Shown here: positions 45,894 through 54,411 of the stretch, one piece after another
How the letters are laid out: each line of letters starts with the position of its first letter
Position numbering within the stretch: the first letter of the stretch is position 1
DNA from: Sphingomonas sanxanigenens DSM 19645 = NX02
GTDB lineage: Bacteria; Pseudomonadota; Alphaproteobacteria; Sphingomonadales; Sphingomonadaceae
Reading direction: 5' to 3'
Assembly: GCF_000512205.2 (NCBI RefSeq)
Contig: NZ_CP006644.1
Location: 1,116,001 to 1,180,000 of the forward strand
Length of the DNA: 64,000 nucleotides
The notes under the pieces: generated by a model
The model's database searches: none
Told to the model about the DNA's origin: nothing
Seen by the model: the letters and a program-made list of their open reading frames with translations, nothing else
Translations under genes and position numbers: made by a program

Positions 45894-46262
45894 ATGACCG
45901 AGCGGATCAGCGAAGCCGAACATGCCGTGATGGAGGTGCTGTGGGACGAAGCCCCGCTCACCGCCGCAGAGGTTGCCGAACGCATCGATCCGGTGCGCGG
46001 GTGGAGCGACCGCACCGTCAAGACGATGCTGTCGCGCCTGCTCGGCAAGGGCGTGCTCGCGCATGAGGAAGATGGCCGGCGCTATCTCTATCGGCCCACG
46101 ATCGCGCGCGTCGATTATGTCGCGGGCGAGTCGCGCAAGCTAATGGACCGGCTGTTCGGCGGCCGGATCACGCCGCTGGTCGCGCACCTCGCCGAGCGTG
46201 ATGCGCTGAGCGACCAGGATATCGCCGAGATCGAAGCGCTGCTGAAGGCGCTCCGGTCATGA
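45894..46262 (+). CDS. BlaI/MecI/CopY-family repressor
   Basis: The 122-residue protein has a winged-helix domain (RISEAEHAVMEVLWDEAPLTAAEVAERI, GWSDRTVKTMLSRLLGKGVLAHEEDGRRYLYRP) and a short dimerisation tail. It overlaps the M56 gene by 4 bases. By analogy with BlaI-BlaR1 it should repress the pair and be inactivated by proteolysis when the partner senses its signal. No beta-lactamase gene follows; the nearest serine hydrolase is 8 kb away. Confidence 0.94.
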   Translation: MTERISEAEHAVMEVLWDEAPLTAAEVAERIDPVRGWSDRTVKTMLSRLLGKGVLAHEEDGRRYLYRPTIARVDYVAGESRKLMDRLFGGRITPLVAHLAERDALSDQDIAEIEALLKALRS

Positions 46263-47986
46263 GCGCGTGGATCGTCCAGACGCTGGTCGCCACCAGCCTT
46301 CTCATGCTGATCGTGATGCTGCTGCGCGAGCGGGTTGCGGCCGTGTTCGGCCCGCGCATCGCCTATCTGCTGTGGCTGCTGCCGGCGCTGCGCATGGTGC
46401 TGCCGCCGCTGCCGCGCACGCTGATCGATCCGCCGATCGAGCAGATCCCGGTGCTGATCGATTTCGTCTCGCTCGACGGCCTGGTCGATGCCGCGCCTTC
46501 GGGCGCCGCCGATCCGCTGCCGACGCTGTGGGATCCGATCGCGGCGCTGCCGTGGGGCACGATCCTGCTGGCGGCGTGGCTGGGTGGCGCGGCGCTCCAT
46601 TTCGGCTGGCACATCCTCGCCTATCGCCGCTTCGTGCGCGAAACGCTTTCGCAGGCGACGCCGCTGCCGCGCCTCGACCGCGACGGCATCGAGGTGTGCG
46701 CGAGCCGGGCGGTCGACGGGCCGTTCGCGACCGGCGTGTTCGTGAAGACGGTGGTGCTGCCGCACGACTGGCGCTGGCGCTACAGCGAGGAGGAACTGCG
46801 CCTCGCGCTGCGCCATGAGTTCATCCATCATCTGCGGTGGGACCTGTCCGCCAATTTCGCGGCGCTGGCGCTCCTCTCGCTCCATTGGTTCAATCCGATC
46901 GCGCACCGCGCCTGGCGCGCCTTTCGTGCCGATCAGGAACTGGCCTGCGACGCGCTGGTGCTGGCGGGGGCAACGCCCGCCGAGCGCCACAGCTATGGCC
47001 TTGCGGTGGTCAAGTCCGCCTGTTCGCGGACCCCGGTCGCCGCCTGCACGCTCGGGAGCCGTGACGAACTCAAGAGGAGACTACGCATGATGAAGTCGGG
47101 CAAGCGCTCGCCGGGCCGCAGCGTTTCGGGCGCCGTTCTGGCGGTCGCGCTGCTGGCGGGCGGACTGGCGCTGACCGCATCGGGGGGCATGGCTGCCGAG
47201 GCTGCGCGCGAGGTGGTGCAGCCGATCGGCGTCGCGCTGGTCGGGGACGCTGCGGCGCCCACCGAGCCCGCGCCGCCGGAAGCGGCCGCGCTTCCCTTTG
47301 CCGACATGCCGGAGCCGCCGGTCGCGCCGGTGGCGGCGACGGAACCCCGTGCACCGCACGCCGCGCAGATCGCGTCGGCCGCGCCCGAGGCTCCGCTGCC
47401 GCCGGCGCCTCCGGCCCCGCCGGCCGCGCCGCGCTGGGCGGACGGCGCCGATGCCGCCGATGCGGTCGGTGCCGCGGCCGACGCCGCCGAGCGTGCCGCC
47501 GATCGTGCGGAGCGCGATGCCGATCGCCGCGCCAACGCCATGGAGCGGGTCGCCGAGGCACGCGAACGCGCGATGGAGCGGGCGGCCGACGCGCGTGAAT
47601 GGGCCGCCGAGCGCGCCGCTGTCGCGGCCGAGCGCGCGGCGGGGCTGGCCGAGAAGCATGCCGGCCGCCACGCCTATATGATGGTGCTCGACGAAAAGGG
47701 CGAACGCCGCATCAGCAGCGACGGGGCCGGCCGCTGCGCCGGCAAGGGCCGCGTCACCGAGACGCAGGTCGTCACCCGCGATCATGGCAAGGGCGAGACC
47801 CGCCGGGTCGTCGTCTGCGCCGCGGCGCCCACCGAGGCGGAGGTGCGCAAGCTGACGATCGACGCGCTCGAAAAGGCGCGGGAAAGCTTGGCGCGGTCGC
47901 GGGCGCTGCAGGGCGATGGCTTGCGCCAGGCGCTCGCCGGGCTCGATGCCGAACTGGCGCGGCTGCGCGTCGCGCCGGCGAAGTAG
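46259..47986 (+). CDS. M56 (BlaR1/MecR1-type) membrane metalloprotease with coiled-coil C-terminus
   Basis: The 575-residue protein has the four-helix M56 domain with HEFIHHLRWD (zinc ligands at 186-190) and DQELACDALVL for the third ligand. After a fourth helix (about 289-308) it lacks the penicillin-binding sensor of BlaR1. Instead it has a Pro/Ala-rich stretch, an Ala/Arg/Glu-rich coiled coil (about 395-475, e.g. ERAADRAERDADRRANAMER) and a small tail domain with two Cys (GRCAGKG, VVCAAAP). The signal is therefore unlikely to be a beta-lactam. It is translationally coupled to the repressor. Confidence 0.88.
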   Translation: MSAWIVQTLVATSLLMLIVMLLRERVAAVFGPRIAYLLWLLPALRMVLPPLPRTLIDPPIEQIPVLIDFVSLDGLVDAAPSGAADPLPTLWDPIAALPWGTILLAAWLGGAALHFGWHILAYRRFVRETLSQATPLPRLDRDGIEVCASRAVDGPFATGVFVKTVVLPHDWRWRYSEEELRLALRHEFIHHLRWDLSANFAALALLSLHWFNPIAHRAWRAFRADQELACDALVLAGATPAERHSYGLAVVKSACSRTPVAACTLGSRDELKRRLRMMKSGKRSPGRSVSGAVLAVALLAGGLALTASGGMAAEAAREVVQPIGVALVGDAAAPTEPAPPEAAALPFADMPEPPVAPVAATEPRAPHAAQIASAAPEAPLPPAPPAPPAAPRWADGADAADAVGAAADAAERAADRAERDADRRANAMERVAEARERAMERAADAREWAAERAAVAAERAAGLAEKHAGRHAYMMVLDEKGERRISSDGAGRCAGKGRVTETQVVTRDHGKGETRRVVVCAAAPTEAEVRKLTIDALEKARESLARSRALQGDGLRQALAGLDAELARLRVAPAK

Positions 47987-48109
47987 GCGGCTTCGTTCGC
48001 CAGAGCATCGCTTGCCGGGACCTGCCGCAAGCGGCGGGGGGCGGGGCCGGCGCGCACGAGCATCGCGTCGGCCCTTGCTTCTCATCGCGAAATCGCCACA
48101 TCGAAGGCC

Positions 48110-48967
48110 ATGAACGATCAACCGACCGGACTGGCGGTGGAGGTCGAGCCGCTGGTGCGGCGGATCCTCGCTCCCAACCCCTCGCCCTACACCTATAGCG
48201 GCACGCAGACCTATGTCGTCGGCCGGGGCGAGGTGGCGGTGATCGATCCCGGCCCCGCCGAGCCGGCGCACGTCGCCGCGATCCTCGCCGCGGTCGCGGG
48301 GGAACGGGTGACCGCGATCATGTGCACGCACACGCACCGCGATCACAGCCCCGCCGCCGCGGCGGTCGCCGGAGCGACCGGGGCCGAAATCGTCGGGTGC
48401 GCGCCGCTGGCGCTGGTCGACGACGGTCCGCGCGCCGATTCGGCGTTCGATGCGGGCTATACGCCCGACCGCGTGCTGGCGGACGGCGAACGCGTTGCCG
48501 GCCCGGGCTGGACGCTGGAGGCGGTGGCGACGCCCGGCCATACCTCCAACCATCTCTGCTTCTCGCTGGTCGAAAGCGGCGCGCTGTTCACCGGCGACCA
48601 TGTGATGGGCTGGTCGACCTCCGTCGTGGCGCCGCCCGATGGCGACATGGCGGCCTATATGGCGAGCCTGGAGCGGCTGATCGCGCGCGAGGACCGCATC
48701 TATTATCCCGCGCATGGCGATCCCGTCGAACGGCCGCAGCGCTTCGTCCGCCACATGGCGGCGCATCGCAGGCAGCGCGAAAAGCAGATCCTGTCGCTGC
48801 TGCGCGACGGCGAACTGGCCGTGCCGGCGATGGTTGCGCGCATGTATGTCGGGCTCGATCACCGGCTGGTGGGCGCGGCGGGGCGGTCGGTGCTCGCGCA
48901 CCTGATCGATCTCGGCAATCGCGGCGTGGTGGTTGCCGAGGGCGATCACTGGCGGCTGGCGGCCTGA
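48110..48967 (+). CDS. LACTB2-like MBL-fold hydrolase with winged-helix C-terminus
   Basis: The 285-residue protein has the MBL motifs TYVVGRGEVAVIDPG, CTHTHRDHSPAAAA (HxHxDH), ATPGHTSNHLC, FTGDHVMGW and PAHGDPVERP. The C-terminal part (AVPAMVARMYVGLDHRLVGAAGRSVLAHLIDL) looks like the winged helix of LACTB2-type enzymes. Human LACTB2 is an endoribonuclease; the activity here is not established. It is followed 4 bases later by the DUF4230 gene. Confidence 0.9.
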   Translation: MNDQPTGLAVEVEPLVRRILAPNPSPYTYSGTQTYVVGRGEVAVIDPGPAEPAHVAAILAAVAGERVTAIMCTHTHRDHSPAAAAVAGATGAEIVGCAPLALVDDGPRADSAFDAGYTPDRVLADGERVAGPGWTLEAVATPGHTSNHLCFSLVESGALFTGDHVMGWSTSVVAPPDGDMAAYMASLERLIAREDRIYYPAHGDPVERPQRFVRHMAAHRRQREKQILSLLRDGELAVPAMVARMYVGLDHRLVGAAGRSVLAHLIDLGNRGVVVAEGDHWRLAA

Positions 48968-48971
48968 CGAC

Positions 48972-49673
48972 ATGCCCAACTGGTTGAAGACGATGCTCGC
49001 GACCGCCGCGGGCGTGGCGCTGGCGTTGGTTGCCGGCTGGTATGCGCTGCAGAGCATCGGCACCTATCTCGACGACAAGATCGCGCCCGCGCCGGAGACG
49101 ATCGCGCAGGCCAGCCTGGAGGGCATTCGCGAGCAGAACCGCCTCTCCACCTTCGCCGCGCGCTATGTGGCGGTGGTGACCAGCGAACAGACGCGGATGG
49201 GGCTGTTCAGCGCGCGCAAGACGATGATCATGCCGGGCATGGTCCGCTACGAGGTGGATCTGGCCAAGCTGACGCAGAAGGATGTCGCGTGGGATGGCGC
49301 GGCGAAGCGGCTGACGGTCACCCTGCCGCCGGTCGAGACCAGCCGGCCCGAGATCGATATGAATGCGGTGCGCGAATATGACAGCGGCGGATTGCTGATC
49401 CGGCTGACCGACGCCGAAAAGACGCTCGACACCGCCAACCGCCGGCGGGCGTGGCAGGAATTGCAGCGCCAGGCGCAGCAGCCGCAGATGATGAAGCTGG
49501 CGCGAGACGCCACCCGCCGCGCGGTGGAGCGCAGCTTCGCGATGCCGCTGAAGGCGGCCGGCTTCGATGCGCAGGTCAGCGTGCGCTTCGCAGACGAGCC
49601 GCAGCCGGGTAATGGCGAGCAGATGGACCGTTCGCGGTCGCTGGAAGAGATTTTCGGGAATCGCTCGGAATAA
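48972..49673 (+). CDS. DUF4230 membrane-anchored protein
   Basis: The 233-residue protein has one N-terminal helix (TMLATAAGVALALVAGWYAL) and a domain resembling DUF4230 (FAARYVAVVTSEQTRMGLFSARKTMIMPGMVRYEVDLAKL, RLTVTLPPVETSRPEIDM). The function is unknown. The ATG used follows the MBL gene by 4 bases; a longer upstream frame overlaps it. Confidence 0.82.
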   Translation: MPNWLKTMLATAAGVALALVAGWYALQSIGTYLDDKIAPAPETIAQASLEGIREQNRLSTFAARYVAVVTSEQTRMGLFSARKTMIMPGMVRYEVDLAKLTQKDVAWDGAAKRLTVTLPPVETSRPEIDMNAVREYDSGGLLIRLTDAEKTLDTANRRRAWQELQRQAQQPQMMKLARDATRRAVERSFAMPLKAAGFDAQVSVRFADEPQPGNGEQMDRSRSLEEIFGNRSE

Positions 49674-49722
49674 GCGCCCAACCAGCCTGGAAGGCGGCCG
49701 AGCGGGATGAGGAGTGAAAGAG

Positions 49723-50733
49723 ATGGATGCACGCGGCGGCATGGGCGGAAGCCTGACCGGTGTCGACCTGCGCGCGGAGATCGATCGGCTGCGCAAGGAG
49801 CGCAACGCCGTGATCCTCGCGCATTATTACCAGAAGCCCGAGATCCAGGACATCGCGGACTTCGTCGGCGACAGCCTCGACCTCAGCCGCAAGGCGGCAG
49901 CCACAGATGCGGACGTGATCGCGTTCTGCGGCGTGAAGTTCATGGCGGATACAGCCAAGATCCTGTCGCCGCAGAAGATCGTGGTGCTGCCCGATCTCGA
50001 CGCCGGCTGCAGTCTCGAGGATTCCTGCCCGCCGGACAAGTTCAAGGCGTTCCGCGAGGCGCACCCCGATCATATCGCGCTGACCTACATCAACTGCTCG
50101 ACCGAGGTGAAGGCGCTCAGCGACGTCATCGTCACCTCCTCCTCGGCGGAAAAGATCCTCAGCCAGATCCCGGCGACGCAGAAGATCATCTTCGGGCCGG
50201 ACAAGAATCTGGGCGGCTATCTGGCACGCAAGACCGGGCGCGACATGCTGCTGTGGCCGGGCGTGTGCATCGTCCACGAGGCGTTCAGCGAAACCGAACT
50301 GCTCAAGCTCAAGGCGCAATATCCCGGTGCGCCGGTGGCGGGGCACCCCGAATGCCCGCCGCATGTGCTCGACCATGCCGATTATGTCGGTTCGACCAGC
50401 GGCATCCTCGATTATGCCAAGGCGATGGCGGGAGACGTGCTGATCGTCGCCACCGAGCCGCACATCATCCATCAGATGGAAAAGGCGATGCCGGGCAAGA
50501 CCTTCATCGGTGCGCCCGGTGCGGACGGCAACTGCAACTGCAATATCTGCCCGTATATGGCGCTCAATACGATGGAGAAGCTCTACGTCGCGCTGCGCGA
50601 CCTGCAGCCGCGCATCGAAATCGAGGAAGGCCTGCGACTGGCGGCGAAGAAGTCGCTCGACGCGATGCTGGCGATGGCCAGCGGATCGGTGGGGCAGGGC
50701 GATCTCGGGCCGAGGATGGTGACGGGGGATTGA
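49723..50733 (+). CDS. nadA: NadA, quinolinate synthase
   Basis: NadA condenses iminoaspartate with dihydroxyacetone phosphate to quinolinate for NAD synthesis, using a 4Fe-4S cluster. The 336-residue protein has ILAHYYQKPEIQDIADFVGDSLDLSR, DLDAGCSLEDSCPPD, WPGVCIVHEAF and GADGNCNCNICPYMALN; single Cys from these segments are cluster ligands. GAGGAG lies 8 bases before the ATG; a GTG 9 bases earlier is an alternative. Confidence 0.96.
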   Translation: MDARGGMGGSLTGVDLRAEIDRLRKERNAVILAHYYQKPEIQDIADFVGDSLDLSRKAAATDADVIAFCGVKFMADTAKILSPQKIVVLPDLDAGCSLEDSCPPDKFKAFREAHPDHIALTYINCSTEVKALSDVIVTSSSAEKILSQIPATQKIIFGPDKNLGGYLARKTGRDMLLWPGVCIVHEAFSETELLKLKAQYPGAPVAGHPECPPHVLDHADYVGSTSGILDYAKAMAGDVLIVATEPHIIHQMEKAMPGKTFIGAPGADGNCNCNICPYMALNTMEKLYVALRDLQPRIEIEEGLRLAAKKSLDAMLAMASGSVGQGDLGPRMVTGD

Positions 50734-50766
50734 GTGCAAGGCGCGGAGCCTTGCCGAAGCCAGCGA

Positions 50767-50801
50767 TTTCCCTCCCCGACGCTGCGCGCCGGGGAGGGAA
50801 A
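50767..50801. repeat. Palindrome between convergent nadA and the secreted protein gene
   Basis: TTTCCCTCCCC pairs perfectly with GGGGAGGGAAA (11 bp) across a 13-base loop. It is a member of the CCTCCCCG hairpin group at 3' ends and may terminate both converging genes. Confidence 0.75.
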
Positions 50802-50818
50802 AGGCGGGTCAGCCCAGA

Positions 50819-51532
50819 TCAGCGCGCGACGCGGGTATAGCCTACCCACGGGCAGCGCTTGAAATCATAGCTGTTGGTCTTGTCCCAGCAGGCCGAATTC
50901 AGGTTCGGCAGATTGGGGCGATAATATTCCACGACATAATAGTGGAATTTCAACTCGCGCCGCGAGATCAGGCTGCTGCGCAACTGCCGCATGCGGTTTT
51001 GCGCCAGTTCGTAGAACTTGCCCTGCCGCGTGAACAGCGCTGCGCTGCTGACATCGCCCGCGGCCTGGCAGAAACCGAGCTGCGCGCCGACGGTCGAAAA
51101 CGCGCTGTAGGTCTTGGTGCCGTAGATATCGAGCGCGTCCTGCCCGGCCTTCGCGGTCTTGTTCGTGCGCTTGAAATAGCCCGCGAGCACGTCGTACGAG
51201 TTTTTCAGCTCGCCGCGGTGGTGCTGCAGGATCGCGTTATAATTGGCGAGCGTGCCGAGTTGCGGCGCGAACTGGCACTGCAGCGCCGCGACGTTCAGCG
51301 CGGCGCGCATGTTCCAGACCAGCGCCGCGCGATATTCGGCCGGCGTCGCACCGGGCAGAGGCAGGCCGAGGCCGGGCTCGCTGCCGGTGACAGCGCCGGT
51401 TTCGAACGGTGTCGTCTTGTAAAAGAACTGCGCCGAAGCCGGCGTCGCTGCCCCCAATGCGCACGCGACACCGATCGCGCCCGCTGCCGCCCTGGCGGCT
51501 CCCTGCCACGAGTTTCCCAACACGCTTCCCAA
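50819..51532 (-). CDS. Secreted hypothetical protein (237 aa)
   Basis: The 237-residue protein has a signal peptide (AARAAAGAIGVACALGAATPASAQ). The mature part has a helical middle (YRAALVWNMRAALNVAALQC, NAILQHHRGELKNSYDVLAGYFKRT) and a Cys-bearing C-terminus (SACWDKTNSYDFKRCPWVGYTR). No family recognised. The start is TTG at 51532, with no ATG available; a GTG 9 bases later is possible. Confidence 0.72.
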   Translation of the reverse strand: MGSVLGNSWQGAARAAAGAIGVACALGAATPASAQFFYKTTPFETGAVTGSEPGLGLPLPGATPAEYRAALVWNMRAALNVAALQCQFAPQLGTLANYNAILQHHRGELKNSYDVLAGYFKRTNKTAKAGQDALDIYGTKTYSAFSTVGAQLGFCQAAGDVSSAALFTRQGKFYELAQNRMRQLRSSLISRRELKFHYYVVEYYRPNLPNLNSACWDKTNSYDFKRCPWVGYTRVAR

Positions 51533-51658
51533 AACTCTCTCCCGTGAAGTGGAGATATTAGCCGGTTTTGGCCACGGCTCAACCTATTTGCTCAACACCT
51601 TGTTAACTTTTCGGAAGTGTTGCGCGGGGTCCGCAGTCCGGGCGCGTGCCGCTGAATC

Positions 51659-51690
51659 AAAAGGGCCGCCCGGATCACCCGGACGGCCCC
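51659..51690 (-). terminator. Rho-independent terminator of the Met/Asp-rich lipoprotein gene
   Basis: On the minus strand GGGGCCGTCCGG pairs with CCGGGCGGCCC across a short loop, followed directly by TTTT, a classic intrinsic terminator about 30 bases after the stop of the gene at 51721-51957. Confidence 0.85.
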
Positions 51691-51720
51691 TACATTCGCT
51701 GATGAGGCGAACGCGCGATC

Positions 51721-51957
51721 TTACATCGCGTTGCCTTCCATCATGTTGCTGTCCATCATGTTGCCGCTGTCGTTCATCATCGCGTCGCCATCGGTCATCG
51801 TGTCGTTGGCGGTGCCGTCCATCATCGGATCGGTTTCGTTCAGCTCGGTGCTGGTGTTGGTGTCGGTCGCGGGCGTCTCGCCGCCGCAGGCGGAAACGAG
51901 CAGGGCCGCACCGGCAACCATCGAAGCGGTCATCAGCTTGGAAACGAGGTGGCGCAT
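51721..51957 (-). CDS. Met/Asp/Asn-rich small lipoprotein
   Basis: The 78-residue protein has a lipobox (SMVAGAALLVSAC) and a mature tail of low complexity rich in M, D, N, T and G (DPMMDGTANDTMTDGDAMM, DSGNMMDSNMMEGNAM). I recall similar sphingomonad proteins annotated, misleadingly, as circumsporozoite-like. Twelve or so Met residues in 50 could bind Cu(I) or scavenge oxidants, but that is inference. It has a good ribosome-binding site (AGGGAG, 6 bases) and its own terminator, so it is a single-gene unit. Confidence 0.85.
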   Translation of the reverse strand: MRHLVSKLMTASMVAGAALLVSACGGETPATDTNTSTELNETDPMMDGTANDTMTDGDAMMNDSGNMMDSNMMEGNAM

Positions 51958-52018
51958 ATATGACTCCCTAGATTGTCGATTTGGCAGCTTCCGCCTAATA
52001 CCCAAATCGAGGTGGACA

Positions 52019-52705
52019 TTACCCGCAAAGAGCATGCCCCTCAAGGGTGGTCTGCCGCACAAGCCCCGCAAGGAAGGCCGGGGCGGCCGCCCGCAGGGCC
52101 GCATCGAAGGCCTCCGCAGCATCGGCGTGTCCCAGGCGGGCAAGGCTCGTCACCGGGAAATCGGGCAATCCGCAGGGCACGATGCCCCCGAAATGCGCCA
52201 GGTCCGGATCGATGTTTACCGAGAAGCCGTGCAGCGTAACCCAGCGCTTCACGCGCACGCCGATCGCACCGATCTTGGCCTCCTGCCCACCATCTTCGGT
52301 CCAGATGCCGACGCGTCCGTCGACCGCCCAGGCCTTCACGCCAAGCCGGTCGAGCGCGCCGATCACCCAGGCTTCCAGACCGTGGACGAAGCAGCGCACG
52401 TCACGACCGCGGCGCTGCAGATCGAGCTGGACATAGCCGACGCGCTGCCCCGGGCCGTGATAGGTATAGCGACCGCCGCGTCCGGTGCTGAACACCGGGA
52501 AACGCCGGTCGATCAGTTCGGCGGGATCGGCGCTGGTGCCGGCGGTGTAGAGCGGCGGATGCTGCAGCAGCCAGACGCGTTCCGCCGCCTTGCCCTCGCG
52601 GATCGCCTGCGCGCGCGCTTCCATCTCGTCATGCGCAAACGGATAGTCGGTGAGCCCCGGCGTCTGCTGCCATTCGACGCCATCGAGATCGTCTGTCTGA
52701 TCCAT
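52019..52705 (-). CDS. lipB: LipB, octanoyl-(acyl-carrier-protein) transferase
   Basis: LipB moves octanoate from acyl carrier protein to lipoyl domains, the first step of lipoate assembly. The 228-residue protein has [55 protein letters not shown] (catalytic Lys in KIGAIG) and [14 protein letters not shown] (catalytic Cys in PCG). I chose the Met giving the usual length. Confidence 0.95.
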   Translation of the reverse strand: MDQTDDLDGVEWQQTPGLTDYPFAHDEMEARAQAIREGKAAERVWLLQHPPLYTAGTSADPAELIDRRFPVFSTGRGGRYTYHGPGQRVGYVQLDLQRRGRDVRCFVHGLEAWVIGALDRLGVKAWAVDGRVGIWTEDGGQEAKIGAIGVRVKRWVTLHGFSVNIDPDLAHFGGIVPCGLPDFPVTSLARLGHADAAEAFDAALRAAAPAFLAGLVRQTTLEGHALCG

Positions 52706-52739
52706 GCCGTGCACTTGGCCCCTGCTCCGCACGGATGCA

Positions 52740-52783
52740 AGTGACCGGCAGGGGCGAGTGACCGGCAGGGCGAGTGACCGGCA
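52740..52783. repeat. Three tandem copies of AGTGACCGGCA in a divergent promoter region
   Basis: AGTGACCGGCA occurs at 52740, 52757 and 52773, with spacings of 17 and 16 bases, separated by GC-rich linkers (GGGGCG, GGGCG). It lies between lipB (minus) and the membrane protein gene at 52856 (plus). It could be a protein-binding array or slippage-derived. Confidence 0.75.
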
Positions 52784-52855
52784 CCGGGGCAGAGCAAGCC
52801 CCATGCCAATCGCCGGTTGTGGGGCAAGGCGGCTTGCTGCAAGAGGGCCGCGCTC

Positions 52856-53656
52856 ATGGCTTCAGCGACTCTCTCGATCAGCGCGGTGTGGGATCGCACC
52901 ACCCGTCATCTCGCCGATCATTGGCGACCGGCGGCGTTGCTGGCGTTCGCCACCATCGGCGTCAATGATGCGCTCTCGGCGATCCTCCAGTCTGCACTGC
53001 CCACCGCCGCGCCCGCGATGCGGGTGGCGGGGGTCGTCCTGCTGCTCGTCGGCGCGCTGTGGTCGATCCTCGGCCAGATCGGCATCACCATGCTGGCGCT
53101 GGACCGCACCGCCACCGCGCGCGGCGCGTTCGTCGCCGCCTTGCCGCGGCTGGGCGCGATGATCGGGGCGACGCTGCTGATCGCGCTCGCCGGCACGCTC
53201 GGCGCGCTGCCGCTGGTCGGCGCGATCGTGATGGGGGCGGCCGACCTGCAGGCGCAGCCGCCGGTGGTGCCACCCTGGATCGGCGTCTACATGCTCGTTT
53301 TCCTGATCGTGGCGCTGTGCGTCTGGGCGCGGCTCATCCTGATCACGCCGCTGGTCGCGGTGGGGATGGGGCCCGTCGCGGCGATCCGCGCCTCCGTCGT
53401 TTCCACGCGCGGCTGCTTCTGGCGGATCTTCGGCACATTGCTGCTGTACCTGCTCGTCTCGGGCGTGGCCTCGCTCGCCATGGGCTCCGCGCTGGGCCTT
53501 GTCTTTCGCCTGCTGGTGCCGGGCCTCGCCTGGCTGCTGGCGCCGGCGTTCACCGCCATTGCCTCCGCGCTGATCTCGATGACGGCGCTCATCTTCATTG
53601 CCAAGCTGCACGAGGCGCTCGATCGCCGGCCCGGTGCATGGGAGCGGTCTGCCTGA
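52856..53656 (+). CDS. Membrane protein, polytopic (266 aa)
   Basis: The 266-residue protein has about six hydrophobic segments (e.g. [60 protein letters not shown]). Its layout resembles glycerophosphoryl diester phosphodiesterase-type or DUF975-like membrane domains, but I cannot assign a family. It overlaps the start of the next membrane protein gene by 19 bases, suggesting coupling. Confidence 0.78.
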   Translation: MASATLSISAVWDRTTRHLADHWRPAALLAFATIGVNDALSAILQSALPTAAPAMRVAGVVLLLVGALWSILGQIGITMLALDRTATARGAFVAALPRLGAMIGATLLIALAGTLGALPLVGAIVMGAADLQAQPPVVPPWIGVYMLVFLIVALCVWARLILITPLVAVGMGPVAAIRASVVSTRGCFWRIFGTLLLYLLVSGVASLAMGSALGLVFRLLVPGLAWLLAPAFTAIASALISMTALIFIAKLHEALDRRPGAWERSA

Positions 53657-54411
53657 TACCCCCGACATCCTCCAATCCGCACGACCGTCCGCCTGCCTAT
53701 GACGCGTTGTGGAAGGACATGATGGAAACCTTCCGGCGCGAGCGGACGCTGCTGCTCGCGATCGGCGGTTTCTTCATGCTGCTGCCCACGGCGCTGCTCT
53801 ATGCCTTCCTGCCGCCCATGCCGCAGCCCGCCGCCGGCGACGATGCGTTCGTGATGATGGTCGCTTATTACCGGCAGCATCAGCCCGAATTCATCATCCA
53901 CACGCTGTGGATCACGTTCGGCGAACTGGCGATGACGGTGCTGCTCGCGGCACCGGACCGGCCGACCGTGGGCGAGGCGCTGGTGCGGGCGCTGCGGCTC
54001 TATCCGTGGCACCTGCTGCAGCGGCTGGTGGTGGTGCTGGCGATGATCGGCGGCGCGCTGATGTTCATCCTGCCCGCGCTCTATTTCTCCGGCCGGCTGG
54101 CGCTGTGCACGCCGCTGCTGGCGGTGGGCGAGGGGCGCAACCCGCTGGCGCTGATGCGGCGGTCTCAACAGCTCACGCGCGGGGCGGGCTGGCATATCGC
54201 CGCGTTCGTCATTCTCGTGTGGCTCGGTACGACCCTGTTCTCGTCGGCGGTCGGCACGATCTCCGCGGCGATGTTCAAGCCGTTCGGCGCCGGCGGCGTC
54301 GCGCACGTCGCCGATGCGCTGGTGCAGGGTGCGGCGATGCTGCCGGGGCTGCTGCTGGGGGCGCTGCTGCCGGTGGTGCTGCTGCGCCAGCTCAAGGCTG
54401 CGCAGCGATAG
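53638..54411 (+). CDS. Membrane protein paired with the preceding gene (257 aa)
   Basis: The 257-residue protein has about five hydrophobic segments (LLLAIGGFFMLLPTALLYAFL, LVVVLAMIGGALMFILPALY, AAFVILVWLGTTLFSSAVGT, AAMLPGLLLGALLPVVLL). Its organisation is similar to that of the previous gene (N-terminal soluble piece, then repeated helices and the common element P-L-L/LV-A-V-G followed by a small loop), so the two may be distant paralogues. The start overlaps the upstream gene; an ATG at 53719 is an alternative. Confidence 0.72.
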   Translation: MGAVCLIPPTSSNPHDRPPAYDALWKDMMETFRRERTLLLAIGGFFMLLPTALLYAFLPPMPQPAAGDDAFVMMVAYYRQHQPEFIIHTLWITFGELAMTVLLAAPDRPTVGEALVRALRLYPWHLLQRLVVVLAMIGGALMFILPALYFSGRLALCTPLLAVGEGRNPLALMRRSQQLTRGAGWHIAAFVILVWLGTTLFSSAVGTISAAMFKPFGAGGVAHVADALVQGAAMLPGLLLGALLPVVLLRQLKAAQR

